Positions 52,601 through 60,184 of a stretch of 64,000 bases of DNA are shown one piece after another (the stretch's first letter is position 1; each line of letters starts with the position of its first letter). Source of the stretch: Mactra quadrangularis (lineage: Eukaryota; Mollusca; Bivalvia; Venerida; Mactridae); NCBI GenBank assembly GCA_025267735.1, contig CM046304.1, positions 24,121,381 to 24,185,380 of the forward strand, read 5' to 3'. The notes beneath the pieces were generated by a model, which did no database searches, was not told the origin of the DNA, and saw only the letters and a program-made list of their open reading frames with translations. The translations under genes and the position numbers were made by a program.

Positions 52601-55600
52601 ATTTTCATGAATCAAATACATAGAAACATGGAACTATCCGTTTTTTTTCTGAGAAAAATCAGTTATCGAATCCCTGAACATCAGAATAATTTAACAAATT
52701 TTTGCCAACAATTTTTTGGATTGAGGACTATTAATCTACGCGCTCGCTCGCTTAACAAAATTCCAGTATGGCATGGCCTTATTGCATATCATACGATTTT
52801 TGACAATCAATAATTTCCAAAAGCTTAATTTGAGAATAAAAAGGTCCATATGTTTCAATTCTTACGTAAAGAGAAAGTGGTGACGCCTTGTTGCAGTATT
52901 AAAGTGAGTAGTTGTTAAAACAGTCCAAGATCGGTAGTTATAGCATTTTTCTTGTAGATCAAGTTTATAGAATACCGCCTTAGAAATATTGCTTAGAGTA
53001 TGTTTGTTAATGTAATGTTTATGATACAATTATTATATGCTTTTGTTGAGGAAAATGTAAGTAACTAAGGACGAACGATTGGCAACCACAACATAACCAT
53101 TCCCAGCAATACATAAACCGAGTTTAGTAGTATTTTCAAGATTTAAATCACACACTGACTGAAACAAAATTCTATATGTGTTATACAATGTACACCAATG
53201 AACCGAGTTCATTAATTCAAACGACCTCTGTAATGAATCATCTGTGAGTAAAGACTTTTGCTGCGCCATCGAACGCACGGGTTTTTAGTAGGACAATTCA
53301 ATTCCACAAACATTGGCTTGATGAAGGGTCTGCCTAGCATCCCATCGCTAAAACCATCCTTACATCATCATAATTTGCTGCATATGCATGCCATTGGTTC
53401 CTTTTTTGTTTGATGCACACATAATGTTACCACTACTCGTATTTGGTGGTACATGTATAATTTGATGTTTTGCATTATTTTGTCTTGTTTATTATTTTTA
53501 GTGGTGTATTGATGGAGTTTGCGTAGAAAAAACTGTTATAGGTAAGTCATTTAAATTATCAGAAGAATCTTTGTTCCAGAACTATTGATAACATTGATGG
53601 TCTGTTCCCCGAGAATTATATTTAAGTCTTTTCGATGAAATAAAACTTGTCAAATTTTACATATTTCCATACAGCATTTGTGGTCATAATGCATTTACAG
53701 TATGCTCAACGTTGATTCTGATAATCCGGATCAAATTACAATCCACGTCTGGTCTTACTTTTTCTTTTAACTTCAATATTCATAAAATATATACAGTACC
53801 CACCTAAAGTTTGGAGACAAACGAAATGTACTACAATTCTTGGAATTTCGATAATTATTTTTTGTAGAATCATTATTTGTAATATATTTAAGCGTGGTTT
53901 ATGATAAAATGGAAACAAATTTCATGAAGTAACAAGATTCGGCATCTGACATTCTAAAGCCTTCAAAACCATGTTTATAGTAAATATTTTCCATAACATA
54001 GTTTTTTATGTTATTTTTGTAGTCTCAGTTACAATTATGATAACAAAAAAATGCAAAACTACATAGCATATCAAAATAACCAGTTACCAAATTTTAGATA
54101 AAAGCTATTCAGTCGGTCTAAGATCTAAAACTGTCTCCAAACTTTTGATTGGTACTGTATAAGTATGTCTATATAGAGAGAAGTTGTTTGACCGCCTCGT
54201 GGAATCTAGTCATGGCCGCCTTTTTAGAATCTGTACAATACGTTGCTACGGCCTTAACCTTAATCAAACAAAACGTCCCCGGCACCTAATTTTTAAGCAA
54301 TAAACTTCACGATTATTGATTTGTATATTACGAAAACGCGCCGAAAACTGAGTTGTTGCCTATCTGTAAAGGAATTGAAAATGGTTGATATTGTTTTAAA
54401 CATAGTACATTTTTTGTGTTGCAGTTACAACAACAACAACTCAGGCCCCAACAACAACAACTCGGGCCCCAACAACAACAACTCAGGCCCCAACAACAAC
54501 AACTCGGGCCCCAACAACAACAACTCAAGCCCCAACCACAACAACTCAAGCCCCAACAACCACAACTACTCAAGCCCCAACAACAACAACACAAGCCCGA
54601 ACAACCACAACAACACAAGCCCCAACAACCACAACAACTCAAGCCCCAACAACAACAACACAAGCACCAACAACCACAACAACTCAAGCCCGAACAACAA
54701 CAACTCAAGCCCCTACAACAACGGGTGGTAGTTGTGTAGACATTGGGTATGAAGTATATAGTTGCCAGGATATAGAAAACATCTACAGATCATATTATGG
54801 ATATGAACCAAGTTACTGGTGTGCAGTTGATTACTGGAAGGAGAGATGTTGTGCATTCTGTCAAGGTTTTTTTCATTTTAGGTTTTACGCCGCGTCAACA
54901 CAATTTTATAGGTGATTTTACGACGGTCAACGCGCATAAGCTAGCTTTTCTGTACCGTTGTCTAAAATCAGTGCTCGCCTGCACTTCAAGACGGGCATCT
55001 TCTCATTATACCTTATTAGTAGAGAAAAATTGAATTTATTCGTAAGTTTTCTAGAAGGATATTATTGTCTCGGAATTTATCCCATTCTAGAAACAAGATT
55101 CGAGATCCCGGCGCGCTGCTTACTGCGCTACAGAGCCGTTTTTCTGTCAAGGCATCAAACTATGTTGTTAGCATACATGTACATTGTATTGATCATGATA
55201 TTATTACATGTATGTCAATTATAGCCTGACATTTCCTTTAGCACTTAGATAGTTTTTGTATTTTAAGATTCTTAAGTAATGTATCGTTTCTAATACATTG
55301 TATACATAACAATACGCAAACTTTTGTAACACAGAAATGCATTATAGATAACAAAAATCAAACACCGTGAACTTTTTTATTATATCCGAGTTTATAACGC
55401 TCAAATCTTGCGTTGTAGATGCAATTTAATCACAAATGCTCCACCCCTTATCATTATGTTTTGCATCCATATGGACCCAATGTTTACATGTTGACTTTTG
55501 TTAACCATCCGTATATGTTCCAAAAAGTTACTTTCGTGGAACCAAGAGACCTAATCCGGAATTCAAATGTATGGGGTTTTCCGTCCGTGCATAGCCGGAA

Positions 55601-57650
55601 CAAACAAAATTTTCTACACATTGTTGCTAAATAGAACTAACAATGGATTAAATCCTATTGTTCTTTGTTTGTTTGTACCGGAGGGGAAAACCCAAATATT
55701 TAAATTCCGGATATAGTCTAGTGTGTCCCCATTTTGAAAAAAACTTAGAAAAATGTAGCATATGATGTCTTGTTTTATTTGTAGCTCATGCAACAGAAGC
55801 GCCCACAACCACCACAACACCGACACCATCTACCACTACACCTGGTTGTATTGATTATGGTTACGAAGGTCAAAGTTGTCAATGGGTTGCAGACTACTTC
55901 TACCAAAACAATGGTTACAAGCCAAGTTACTGGTGTGCTACAACTTACTGGGCAACAAACTGTTGTCAATTCTGTGAAGGTATGTGAATGCTTTAAATAA
56001 TTTGAATACAGAAATACATTTTCCCAATATTGCGGGCCCTTTGCCTATTAAACCAAAGTTTAAGTGCATGAACATTTCTGTTAAGTACGAACTAGCTTTT
56101 AAATATCCGTTCTTTACAAAATTGCATGCTTTTTCTAAATTGCGTGTTTGTCCATTGTTTTCTAACTTGCTCTTTCATGAGAGTTCCGGCCATGTAATAA
56201 AGGGACGCTTATCTGATTTGTTCAAATGAACATAACGCGAACATAAAATTAGATGGACATTTGTAGATGTGTCAGTACAAGACTATATTATCATTAGCTA
56301 TACTGACTATCGTCTCACCTAGTAGGCTAGTAAACTCATGTGGAATATAGTGTAGAAACTCACGACATTGCCACAGACAACCATTAGATTTAGAGTTCTG
56401 TTTTTTTTATACTTTCTATGTTTTCTCAATTCTCTAAGAAACTTTCAGAAGCTGGGTTCGAGCTTTCAATCTTCATAGGTAATCAAAGAAATTTTCAACA
56501 ATTTCAATAAATCAACAAAAGTGAACTGGCTAAATAACAATAACATGTATTGATTGAATTACATAAATGCTATACATTGTATCAAAAAGTGCAGTTGTCT
56601 GTCACTGGTTTGGATATGAGCTTACCACTAGGTAAAATGCTTTGGTCCAGATCTAAGACTGTCAGGGTTCCATGCGTAGTGCTATTGGCAGAATAGTCAT
56701 TTTTTTCTCGGTTGTTTGAATAACTTCACTATGAATATACGCTATCTTAATATCACGAGTGTTATACAAAGAACCCAAAGTCACCATGAAATTCATCACT
56801 CAGTCACCATTCATATTTTTGCAGTATAGAAAGTGGATGTTAACCTGGTTGAAAACTTGTTAAAATGCGATGTATTTTAACCTTTATTATGGCAAGCAAA
56901 CTAACATCAAAGATTGCACAAAACAAGACTATATATTCCCAAGTATATATATATGTATATATATGAATATATATTTGGGAATATATTGGACATGCAGATT
57001 GTCGATTATATAACAAGGTGCTTTACACACCACAATATAGGGACCGCAATGGTCTTGTTTTGTGCAATCTTTGATGTTAGTGTGCTTGTCATAACAAATG
57101 TTAAAACACATCGCATTTTAACAAGTTTTCAACCAGGTTAACATCCACATATTAGTTTCGTATTGGACGGCTGGGTTCATGTGCATTAAACGATGTGATA
57201 AGAATGGCTGTGATTGTTTTGTTGGGTATGATGGCGATGATGATTATTTCAAAGTAAACGAAAGATATATAGAAAAAGGTTATTATACATTTTACTGTAC
57301 AATACGGCATATGATTTGGACTCGTACACAGCTTGAAAAGTCATATTGGACTCGCCTACTGGCTCGTAAAATGTATAATAACCTATCAATATATAACATC
57401 ATACTTGTATACAGAATGTCTATATATATATTTATTTCTGTTAGCTGCTTTGCTAACAACAACCATGCCGACCACGACGACCACAGAAAGCACATGTGTT
57501 GATGTTGGCTATAGAGATTGGTCCTGTCAAAGACTTAATAAATATTTCTGGAGAAAATATGGCTATAGACGATCACAATGGTGTGCTACACCTCGATGGC
57601 AAGAAGATTGTTGCGAATTTTGTGAAGGTGATTGTCAATTTATTTGTTAA
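34675..57650 (+). CDS. secreted ADAMTS-like zinc metalloproteinase, 19 exons
   Basis: Exons: 34675-34732, 36353-36585, 36976-37065, 41623-41803, 42680-42706, 43179-43214, 43838-43917, 44822-44916, 46153-46231, 46711-46788, 47806-47981, 48741-48893, 50008-50178, 50486-50624, 51680-51799, 53502-53541, 54425-54865, 55785-55979, 57445-57650. All junctions are GT-AG and the phases join without a break, giving 2,598 nt and 865 residues. Order: signal peptide (1-19, hydrophobic FFVLLMLVAG), propeptide (20-247), M12B protease (about 253-485), ADAMTS-like Cys-rich segment (486-585), Thr/Pro linker (586-688), three six-Cys modules (689-858). The product should be an extracellular zinc endopeptidase cleaving matrix or surface proteins; the substrate is unknown. 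Either ATG of the MetMet start could serve. It lacks thrombospondin repeats, a transmembrane segment and an EGF domain, so neither classical ADAM nor ADAMTS fits fully. Confidence 0.85.
35747..35773 (+). repeat. 3 x 9-bp tandem repeat (GTGCAGGCC)
   Basis: Three perfect copies in intron 1, just 5' of a SINE. Confidence 0.8.
35810..36090 (+). repeat. SINE family A in intron 1
   Basis: tRNA-like head CCCGGGTCGGTAGTACAGTT, then 'ggtagcgcgcctggatttcgaatc', a B-box-like GGTTCGAACCC, the 'ttatacccttccatgagaat' body and the tail TGTGTTGACATGGCG. No clear target duplication was found. Confidence 0.8.
36353..43917 (+). CDS. propeptide exons 2-7 of the metalloproteinase
   Basis: These encode residues 20-235, rich in acidic residues, with two cysteines in ITCNVQPMGPCQRTL (exon 3) that could serve a cysteine-switch role; this is inference. 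Exons 5 (27 nt) and 6 (36 nt) are microexons, both phase 1-1, encoding the similar endings DGKPIPG and DGVPVPD. The exon 6 donor is weak (GTTGGT); GTGTAC at 43200 is an in-phase alternative. Intron 3 is 4.6 kb and holds a SINE B and a tRNA-like fragment. Confidence 0.75.
36600..36909 (+). repeat. dispersed repeat D, copy 1 (intron 2)
   Basis: 'cctatgtttaggtgcggactg ... cgcggacaattacaat' to 'gtgtctgacaacggtgtttgctctttgattaat'. It matches the copy at 44150-44465 at both ends and in the middle ('acgctgacgat'). Confidence 0.65.
37211..37443 (+). repeat. SINE family B, full length, with target duplication
   Basis: The tRNA-like head runs from GCCCTGCTAGCTCAGTTGG (A box TAGCTCAGTTGG, 37225-37236) to GGTTCGATTCC (B box, 37269-37279) and CGGGCGGGGCA. 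The tail is TGTGTTGCTACGGCGTTAAA and a CAAA repeat. ACAATTT(C/T)AAAGT flanks both sides (37198-37210 and 37444-37456; 12 of 13). It lies in intron 3 of the protease gene. Confidence 0.88.
38975..39050 (-). repeat. tRNA-Leu/Ser-like SINE head or tRNA pseudogene
   Basis: On the minus strand GCGGGCGTTGCCGAGCGGTT resembles the D-arm start of Leu/Ser tRNAs, and GGTTCGAATCCCATCC gives a B box and T arm. The acceptor ends do not pair, so it is not a functional tRNA; it is probably the head of a third SINE family. Confidence 0.5.
40742..40795. repeat. dispersed repeat H, copy 2
   Basis: 'aactcctcacagcggttacgtcacgcgttgctactttaat' corresponds to 59205-59250 in reverse and to parts of 32125-32215. Located in intron 3. 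Confidence 0.45.
41830..41975. repeat. small inverted-repeat element in intron 4
   Basis: ATATCGCTAGCTAGCGCTTCG (41839-41859) pairs with AAGCGCTAGGTAGCGATTTC (about 41945-41965). A C-run follows the left arm. It lies 26 nt after the exon 4 donor. Confidence 0.45.
42900..43015 (+). repeat. dispersed repeat D, 3' fragment (intron 5)
   Basis: 'gtccggacagcactatcggcgctttgat' matches the 3' end of the copies at 36600 and 44150. Confidence 0.5.
43390..43609. mobile_element. repeat G (TAAGGCC) MITE in intron 6
   Basis: Ends TAAGGCCACAACAATTTGAT and (inverted) TAGGCCACAACAAGTTGATG. The interior has 'cgaagcaactga' and CGCTCGCTTGCCCC. Related elements lie at 52377-52781 and 59970-60184. Confidence 0.7.
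44150..44465 (+). repeat. dispersed repeat D, copy 2 (intron 7)
   Basis: 'ccccatgtttagtagtggactgag ... cgcggacgattacattcgg', 'aacaagcagacgata', then the end 'gtgtctgacagcgctatcggcgctttgattaat'. It is the most complete copy. Confidence 0.7.
44690..44755 (-). repeat. tRNA-like SINE fragment (intron 7)
   Basis: AGTGGGGATCGAACCCTTAT is a reversed B box and T arm; the preceding 'agcagtgtccctagt' recurs at about 49202-49215. A third SINE-like family is possible, but the copy is too diverged to define. Confidence 0.35.
44822..50178 (+). CDS. catalytic-domain exons 8-13 of the metalloproteinase
   Basis: Exon 8 carries the furin-type site R244-Q-K-R247, followed by VVEISAVVDPIFWDKYY, the first strand and helix of reprolysin domains. 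VVNGISLRYES (exons 9-10) matches the second conserved helix and strand. The zinc motif HELGHNLGSNHD (424-435; ligands H424, H428, H434; catalytic E425) is split by intron 12, with N429 formed across the phase-2 junction. The Met-turn is YIMAP (M452). All catalytic residues are present, so the enzyme should be active. Introns here hold SINEs (45770, 46284) and the 609-bp foldback element (49350). Confidence 0.9.
44954..45363. mobile_element. inverted-repeat element in intron 8, about 410 bp
   Basis: CTGTCATTGATT (44954-44965) is inverted as AATCAATGACAG (45352-45363), with TATCGTCGATAT-type sequence just inside both ends. No target duplication was identified. Confidence 0.55.
45770..46059 (+). 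repeat. SINE family A, complete, 14-bp target duplication (intron 8)
   Basis: CCCGGGACGATAGCGCAGTT head (A box TAGCGCAGTTGG at 45781-45792; B box GGTTCGAATCT at 45836-45846), family-A body, and tail TGTGTTGACACGGCGTTGAA. AAAGCTTAAGTGAA is repeated exactly at 45756-45769 and 46060-46073, the length and kind of duplication made by LINE machinery. The insertion ends 80 nt before the exon 9 acceptor. Confidence 0.92.
46284..46562 (+). repeat. SINE family A (intron 9)
   Basis: A box TAGCGCAGTTGG at 46295-46306, B box GGTTCGAATCC at 46350-46360, body 'ggttatacccttccatgaaa' and a tail TTGTGTTGGCACGAGGTTAC. It begins 52 nt after exon 9 ends, so exon 9 sits between two SINEs of the same family and orientation. 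Confidence 0.85.
46804..46863 (+). repeat. direct repeat of AGCCCTACCCCCGGGG
   Basis: Two copies about 43 bp apart just inside intron 10. Confidence 0.6.
49350..49958. mobile_element. 609-bp foldback element in intron 12
   Basis: Arms of about 272 bp (49350-49621 and 49685-49958) are inverted copies around a spacer of about 63 bp. Ends are TACTAATGGACAAAAGT and ACTTTTGTCCATTAGTA. The flanks TACATAATA (49341-49349) and TACATAATT (49959-49967) look like a 9-bp target duplication with one change. The two overlapping frames at 49584-49890 are mirror products of the arms. No transposase is encoded. Confidence 0.88.
50486..53541 (+). CDS. ADAMTS-like disintegrin/Cys-rich exons 14-16
   Basis: LPGELYDMDQQCKLIRG resembles the LPGxxYxxDxQCxLxFG start of ADAMTS disintegrin-like domains. 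ICRTMLCESSGSSC, then ARGTSCG and KWCIDGVCV match the C..LWC......C...GT.CG..KWC..G.C signature of the ADAMTS cysteine-rich region. In ADAMTS enzymes a thrombospondin repeat normally intervenes; it is absent here. The exon 14 acceptor at 50484-50485 was chosen because it keeps phase; the earlier AG at 50412-50413 gives an unrelated frame. Confidence 0.8.
50700..50935 (+). repeat. dispersed repeat D, diverged copy (intron 14)
   Basis: 'attaacaagcagacgatatgctg' and 'ccccgtgtttaaggatgtcgg' parallel the middle and end of the copy at 44150. Confidence 0.5.
51110..51165 (+). repeat. dispersed repeat D, 3' fragment (intron 14)
   Basis: 'aaaacctgtctcgtagcgctataagcgctttgatta' matches the terminal segment of repeat D. 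Confidence 0.5.
52377..52781. mobile_element. repeat G (TAAGGCC) element in intron 15
   Basis: Ends TAAGGCCATGCCAAATTGGA and (inverted) TAAGGCCATGCCATACTGGA; a CGCGCTCGCTCGC block lies inside the right end, as in the copy at 59970. 405 bp. Confidence 0.65.
53794..54157. mobile_element. mariner-like MITE, 364 bp (intron 16)
   Basis: CAGTACCCACCTAAAGTTTG and inverted CAGTACCAATCAAAAGTTTG, both followed by GAGACA, flanked by TA at 53792-53793 and 54158-54159. CAGT ends and TA duplication fit Tc1/mariner. No transposase frame. Confidence 0.82.
54190..54255 (+). repeat. SINE family B tail fragment (intron 16)
   Basis: 'tctgtacaatacgttgctacggccttaacc' resembles the family-B tail. Confidence 0.4.
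54425..54865 (+). CDS. exon 17: mucin-like Thr/Pro linker plus six-Cys module 1
   Basis: In the frame set by exon 16 the repetitive DNA reads as about 13 units of TTTT(T)(Q/R)A(P/R), residues 587-682. This is a dense O-glycosylation-type stalk, and it opens into CVDIGYEVYSC...WCAVDYWKERCCAFC. The other two plus frames read poly-Asn/Ser and poly-Gln/Pro and fail to join the neighbouring exons. Cysteines are at 689, 699, 718, 727, 728 and 731. The donor is weak (GTTTTT), and a reversed SINE begins about 15 nt beyond it. Confidence 0.8.
54880..55140 (-). repeat. SINE family A, reversed (intron 17)
   Basis: The minus strand has the head 'cggctctgtagcgcagtaagcagcgcgccgggatctcgaatc' and, at the other end, the tail TTGTGTTGACGCGGCGTAAA. 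It begins about 15 nt past the exon 17 donor. The interior is diverged. Confidence 0.7.
55785..55979 (+). CDS. exon 18: six-Cys module 2
   Basis: Phase 1-1. A short Thr/Pro run (residues 740-752) precedes CIDYGYEGQSC...YWCATTYWATNCCQFC, with cysteines at 754, 764, 783, 792, 793 and 796. Shared with modules 1 and 3: [IV]D, GY, SCQ, GY, WCA, W and CCxFC. The C-x-D start and clustered last three cysteines recall ShKT domains, but ShKT has C-x3-C-x2-C at the end where this has CC-x2-C, so I call it ShKT-like only. Confidence 0.8.
56833..57148. mobile_element. 316-bp inverted-repeat element (intron 18)
   Basis: Arms of about 100 bp: GTGGATGTTAACCTGGTTGA at the left pairs with TCAACCAGGTTAACATCCAC at the right, and 'cacaaaacaagac' with 'gtcttgttttgtg' inside. 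An AT-repeat fills the centre. No clear target duplication. Confidence 0.75.
57445..57650 (+). CDS. exon 19: six-Cys module 3 and C terminus
   Basis: A Thr-rich start (residues 802-811) is followed by module 3 with cysteines at 815, 825, 844, 853, 854 and 857. Exons 17 and 18 end at a donor right after the codon following the last Cys. Here that position reads GTGATT, a poor donor, and reading on gives GDCQFIC and a stop at 57648-57650. I take this as the last exon. Splicing from the weak donor to an unseen exon cannot be excluded. Confidence 0.7.
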
Positions 57651-57662
57651 CTGTTACATGTA

Positions 57663-57917
57663 TATTGTGCGTAAAGTTTGACCCTGATATGACCTGTATG
57701 CAAGAATATTCATTACATGGAATACGAATGAAGTATTAATGCTCGATAACGGTCGGAGTATATCGTCAAAGCTCGAATGTACATATTACGACGGGATTAA
57801 TTTTTAAATTGTATTAATGCGTGTGTAGAATAGGCGTGGTATTAATTTTCGTCGGGATATGTGGAAATAGTTTTTAGATGCAAATGGGAGATCGGGGGTC
57901 AAACTTTACACACAATA
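57663..57917. mobile_element. short copy of the 7860 MITE family, opposite orientation
   Basis: 'atgcaagaatattcattaca', 'gaatacgaatgaagtattaatg' and 'taggcgtggtattaattttcg', with 'gtcgggatatgtg', match the reverse complement of 8384-7860 with the middle deleted. The outer repeats are TATTGTG(C/T)GTAAAGTTTG. It starts 13 nt after the protease stop codon and so lies in the 3' UTR. Confidence 0.8.
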
Positions 57918-58079
57918 CATACATATCATACGATGGCGAAAAAATGTCCTCTCTGGTGATCCCCTCTCATTTTCTTGCATTCTCTCCTCATCGTTTGTGA
58001 CTCTTTATATTCTTAATTCTTTTTTATTAACACATTGTGTGTTTGATTTGCTCACTTATTAAGTTTCGTGATTTAAGAA

Positions 58080-58085
58080 AATAAA
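58080..58085 (+). promoter_or_regulatory. candidate poly(A) signal of the metalloproteinase gene
   Basis: AATAAA followed by the T/G-rich GGTTTGTTCTGTTCTGGTTT, a good downstream element. It is about 430 nt after the stop, beyond the UTR MITE. Confidence 0.5.
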
Positions 58086-58370
58086 GGTTTGTTCTGTTCT
58101 GGTTTATAGAATGATTTGCACATAGCATGTTCTCTGGCATAATGAATTGCACATGTCTGCCTCTTTTTTAGAATAAAGCTTGTCCACACAAGTGAAAAAT
58201 TGAGCAAACCCTTGAATGCTTTGTTCGGTTTAGATATGTTTGGTCACCTACAAACCTAGTGACCACAACCACAAAGGGATCACTCCAATAAGATAGGTCT
58301 AATAGTGTTTACTTTATTTTTTACAGGTGCACTGTTTCTAAGGGCGATATTTTTTGCATGTCACTTCTTA

Positions 58371-59159
58371 GTCCTAAATATAAGACCCTTCATAACTATT
58401 TTATCATACGGACGTTCTTCTGTTATGCAGGGTCTTAACAGATTGCTTCAAAAACGCATAGCAAAATATTTTTTTCAAAAAGTAAATGAATGTGGGTCAA
58501 ATTAGCACCAATCGATAGATAAAAGTTTACTTTTATTCTTTCCATAAACCAAAAGATAAAAATCATTTTTTTTCCATATGAAAACACCAATTACTTTTCC
58601 TGCTATCCAGGATTGTCGCCGCTTGCCTCCATTTTGAACTGAATTCGTGTCGGTAAATAAAGTTTCGAATCGCTTACAGTTTACTTAAACGAATTTTAAT
58701 CTCTCAAGAGTAGTCGTTCTTACTGTCAACAGTCACAAGTATGCACGGAACGGTCCGGATACTGGCTTTTATACTGTACCTAATATATTCGTTCAAAATC
58801 ATTTCTTACAAATGGCGTGACCAAATTTAAATTCGGATTGCTTTGGCTATTATTGCACGATTATTGTGACAAACTGAAAGTACTCGTTAATAAAGGATTT
58901 TAAATGGATTTTTCGACTGTCTAAGGTTAGCATTTGAAATTATTTTACTTTCATCATGTGTATTTTTCGTTTATCTTTCTATTGGTGTATCGTTTTATTG
59001 CAAATTTTTCGAATTAAAACGAGTAGAACGTTCAGACCTGATTCGATGTCTGTACACTAAAATTTTTGCTATGCGTTTTTGAAGCTATCCGTTAAGACCC
59101 TACGTAACAGAGAAATGTCAAAATGATAAAAAAGTTACGTAGGGTCTTATATTTAGGAC
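58371..59159. mobile_element. 789-bp MITE with ~110-bp self-palindromic ends
   Basis: Outer ends GTCCTAAATATAAGACCCT are inverted at 59141-59159, with TA on both sides. Inside, AGGGTCTTAAC followed by 'gcttcaaaaacgcatagcaaaa' is also shared in inverted form (58428-58470 and about 59060-59105). Each end contains AAGACCCT and AGGGTCTT, so each can fold alone. The frame at 58305-58505 is made of this repeat and is not a gene. Confidence 0.82.
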
Positions 59160-59175
59160 TAGTCAATTCTCAATT

Positions 59176-59255
59176 CCCCCTTAGCGGTTAAGATCCATTG
59201 TATTAATGAATAAAGTAGCAACGCGTGTCATAACCGTTGTGTGGAGTTTTGTCAT
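59176..59255. repeat. dispersed repeat H, copy 3
   Basis: 'agcggttaagatcc ... aagtagcaacgcgtgtcataaccgttgtgtggagttttg' matches the copies at 32125 and 40742 and is itself weakly inverted. Confidence 0.45.
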
Positions 59256-59259
59256 TGCT

Positions 59260-59965
59260 CTTATATTTCTCCATGCTTATTTCTGCATTTCATTTCTGGT
59301 TGAGGTTTGCTTTATGATGTTTTTTTCTTTCTGCATGAAGTCCCGAAACTTAGACATACGTCTGCGAGTTAATTAGTGTTGGTTCGACAAACAACGGTCA
59401 TACATTGTATTGATTTGCCTTAATGCAGTGTATATTTACATTTGGTTTTAGAAACCAAAGTTGACATTGATTAATAAATTAAAGATCCTGGTCTTCCCCT
59501 AAATTCAGCAATTATTTCCTTATTTTTCCCGTTTGAAAAGAAGTTTCCTGCTGCTTGTCACAAGTTGTTAAAGGTTGGGCAAGCACTGGCAACATGTAGT
59601 TTTATAGTCATAGGTGCTAGTACTGACCTAAAGAGACTGTAGTTCTTTGACAAATTATATATTTTGATCTTAACATTATATTATACATAGATTTTATGCG
59701 TTTGTTTGTTTATTTATTGCAGGATATTATTAGCTGCACTAAAATTGGCAATGTTTACCTTGGAATGAAGAACTTTTGATCAATATAAGTCCCTGAGAAG
59801 ATGAAACAAAACAAATTCTGTTATTCAAAACATTATAAACTTATAGCTAAATTATACTTGTGCTTAAATTTATTCTTAGAGTCTATCATTTACATATCAT
59901 AGCTTAAATAAATATTTTTGATAAAGAGTTTTGTATTGTTATAAAATGTGACCCCTCTGTTTTGG
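59260..59965. other. intergenic, nothing recognised
   Basis: AT-rich; no gene or clear repeat. Confidence 0.4.
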
Positions 59966-59969
59966 GGGT

Positions 59970-60184
59970 TAAGGCCATAACAAGTTGATCATATGTTCTA
60001 GGATTTTTCTGAAAAAAAATGGGGCGAGCGAGCGAAGACAAAAAAATAAAAAAAGTCTTTATTCACTTGCTTTATATAGCGGTTTGACCAAATTTTATGA
60101 GTGAGCTAGGAAATGAAAATATTTTTTGTCAAAATTAAGATGCGAGCTAATCCATAGAACATGTTATCAATTCGTTGTGGCCTA
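59970..60184. mobile_element. repeat G (TAAGGCC) MITE
   Basis: Ends TAAGGCCATAACAAGTTGAT and (inverted) TAGGCCACAACGAATTGATA; GGGGCGAGCGAGCGAAG inside. It is in opposite orientation to the copy at 43390. Confidence 0.7.

Noticed and set aside
54321..54739. Long frames reading poly-Asn/Ser, poly-Gln (plus strand) and Cys/Trp-rich (minus strand)
   Set aside because: They are other-frame readings of the Thr/Pro repeat exon. Only the frame joined to exons 16 and 18 continues into a conserved module.
58305..58505. Frame after a 'tttacag' acceptor-like site, possibly a further protease exon
   Set aside because: Most of it is the terminal repeat of the 58371 MITE. It has no cysteine module and would need the poor GTGATT donor.
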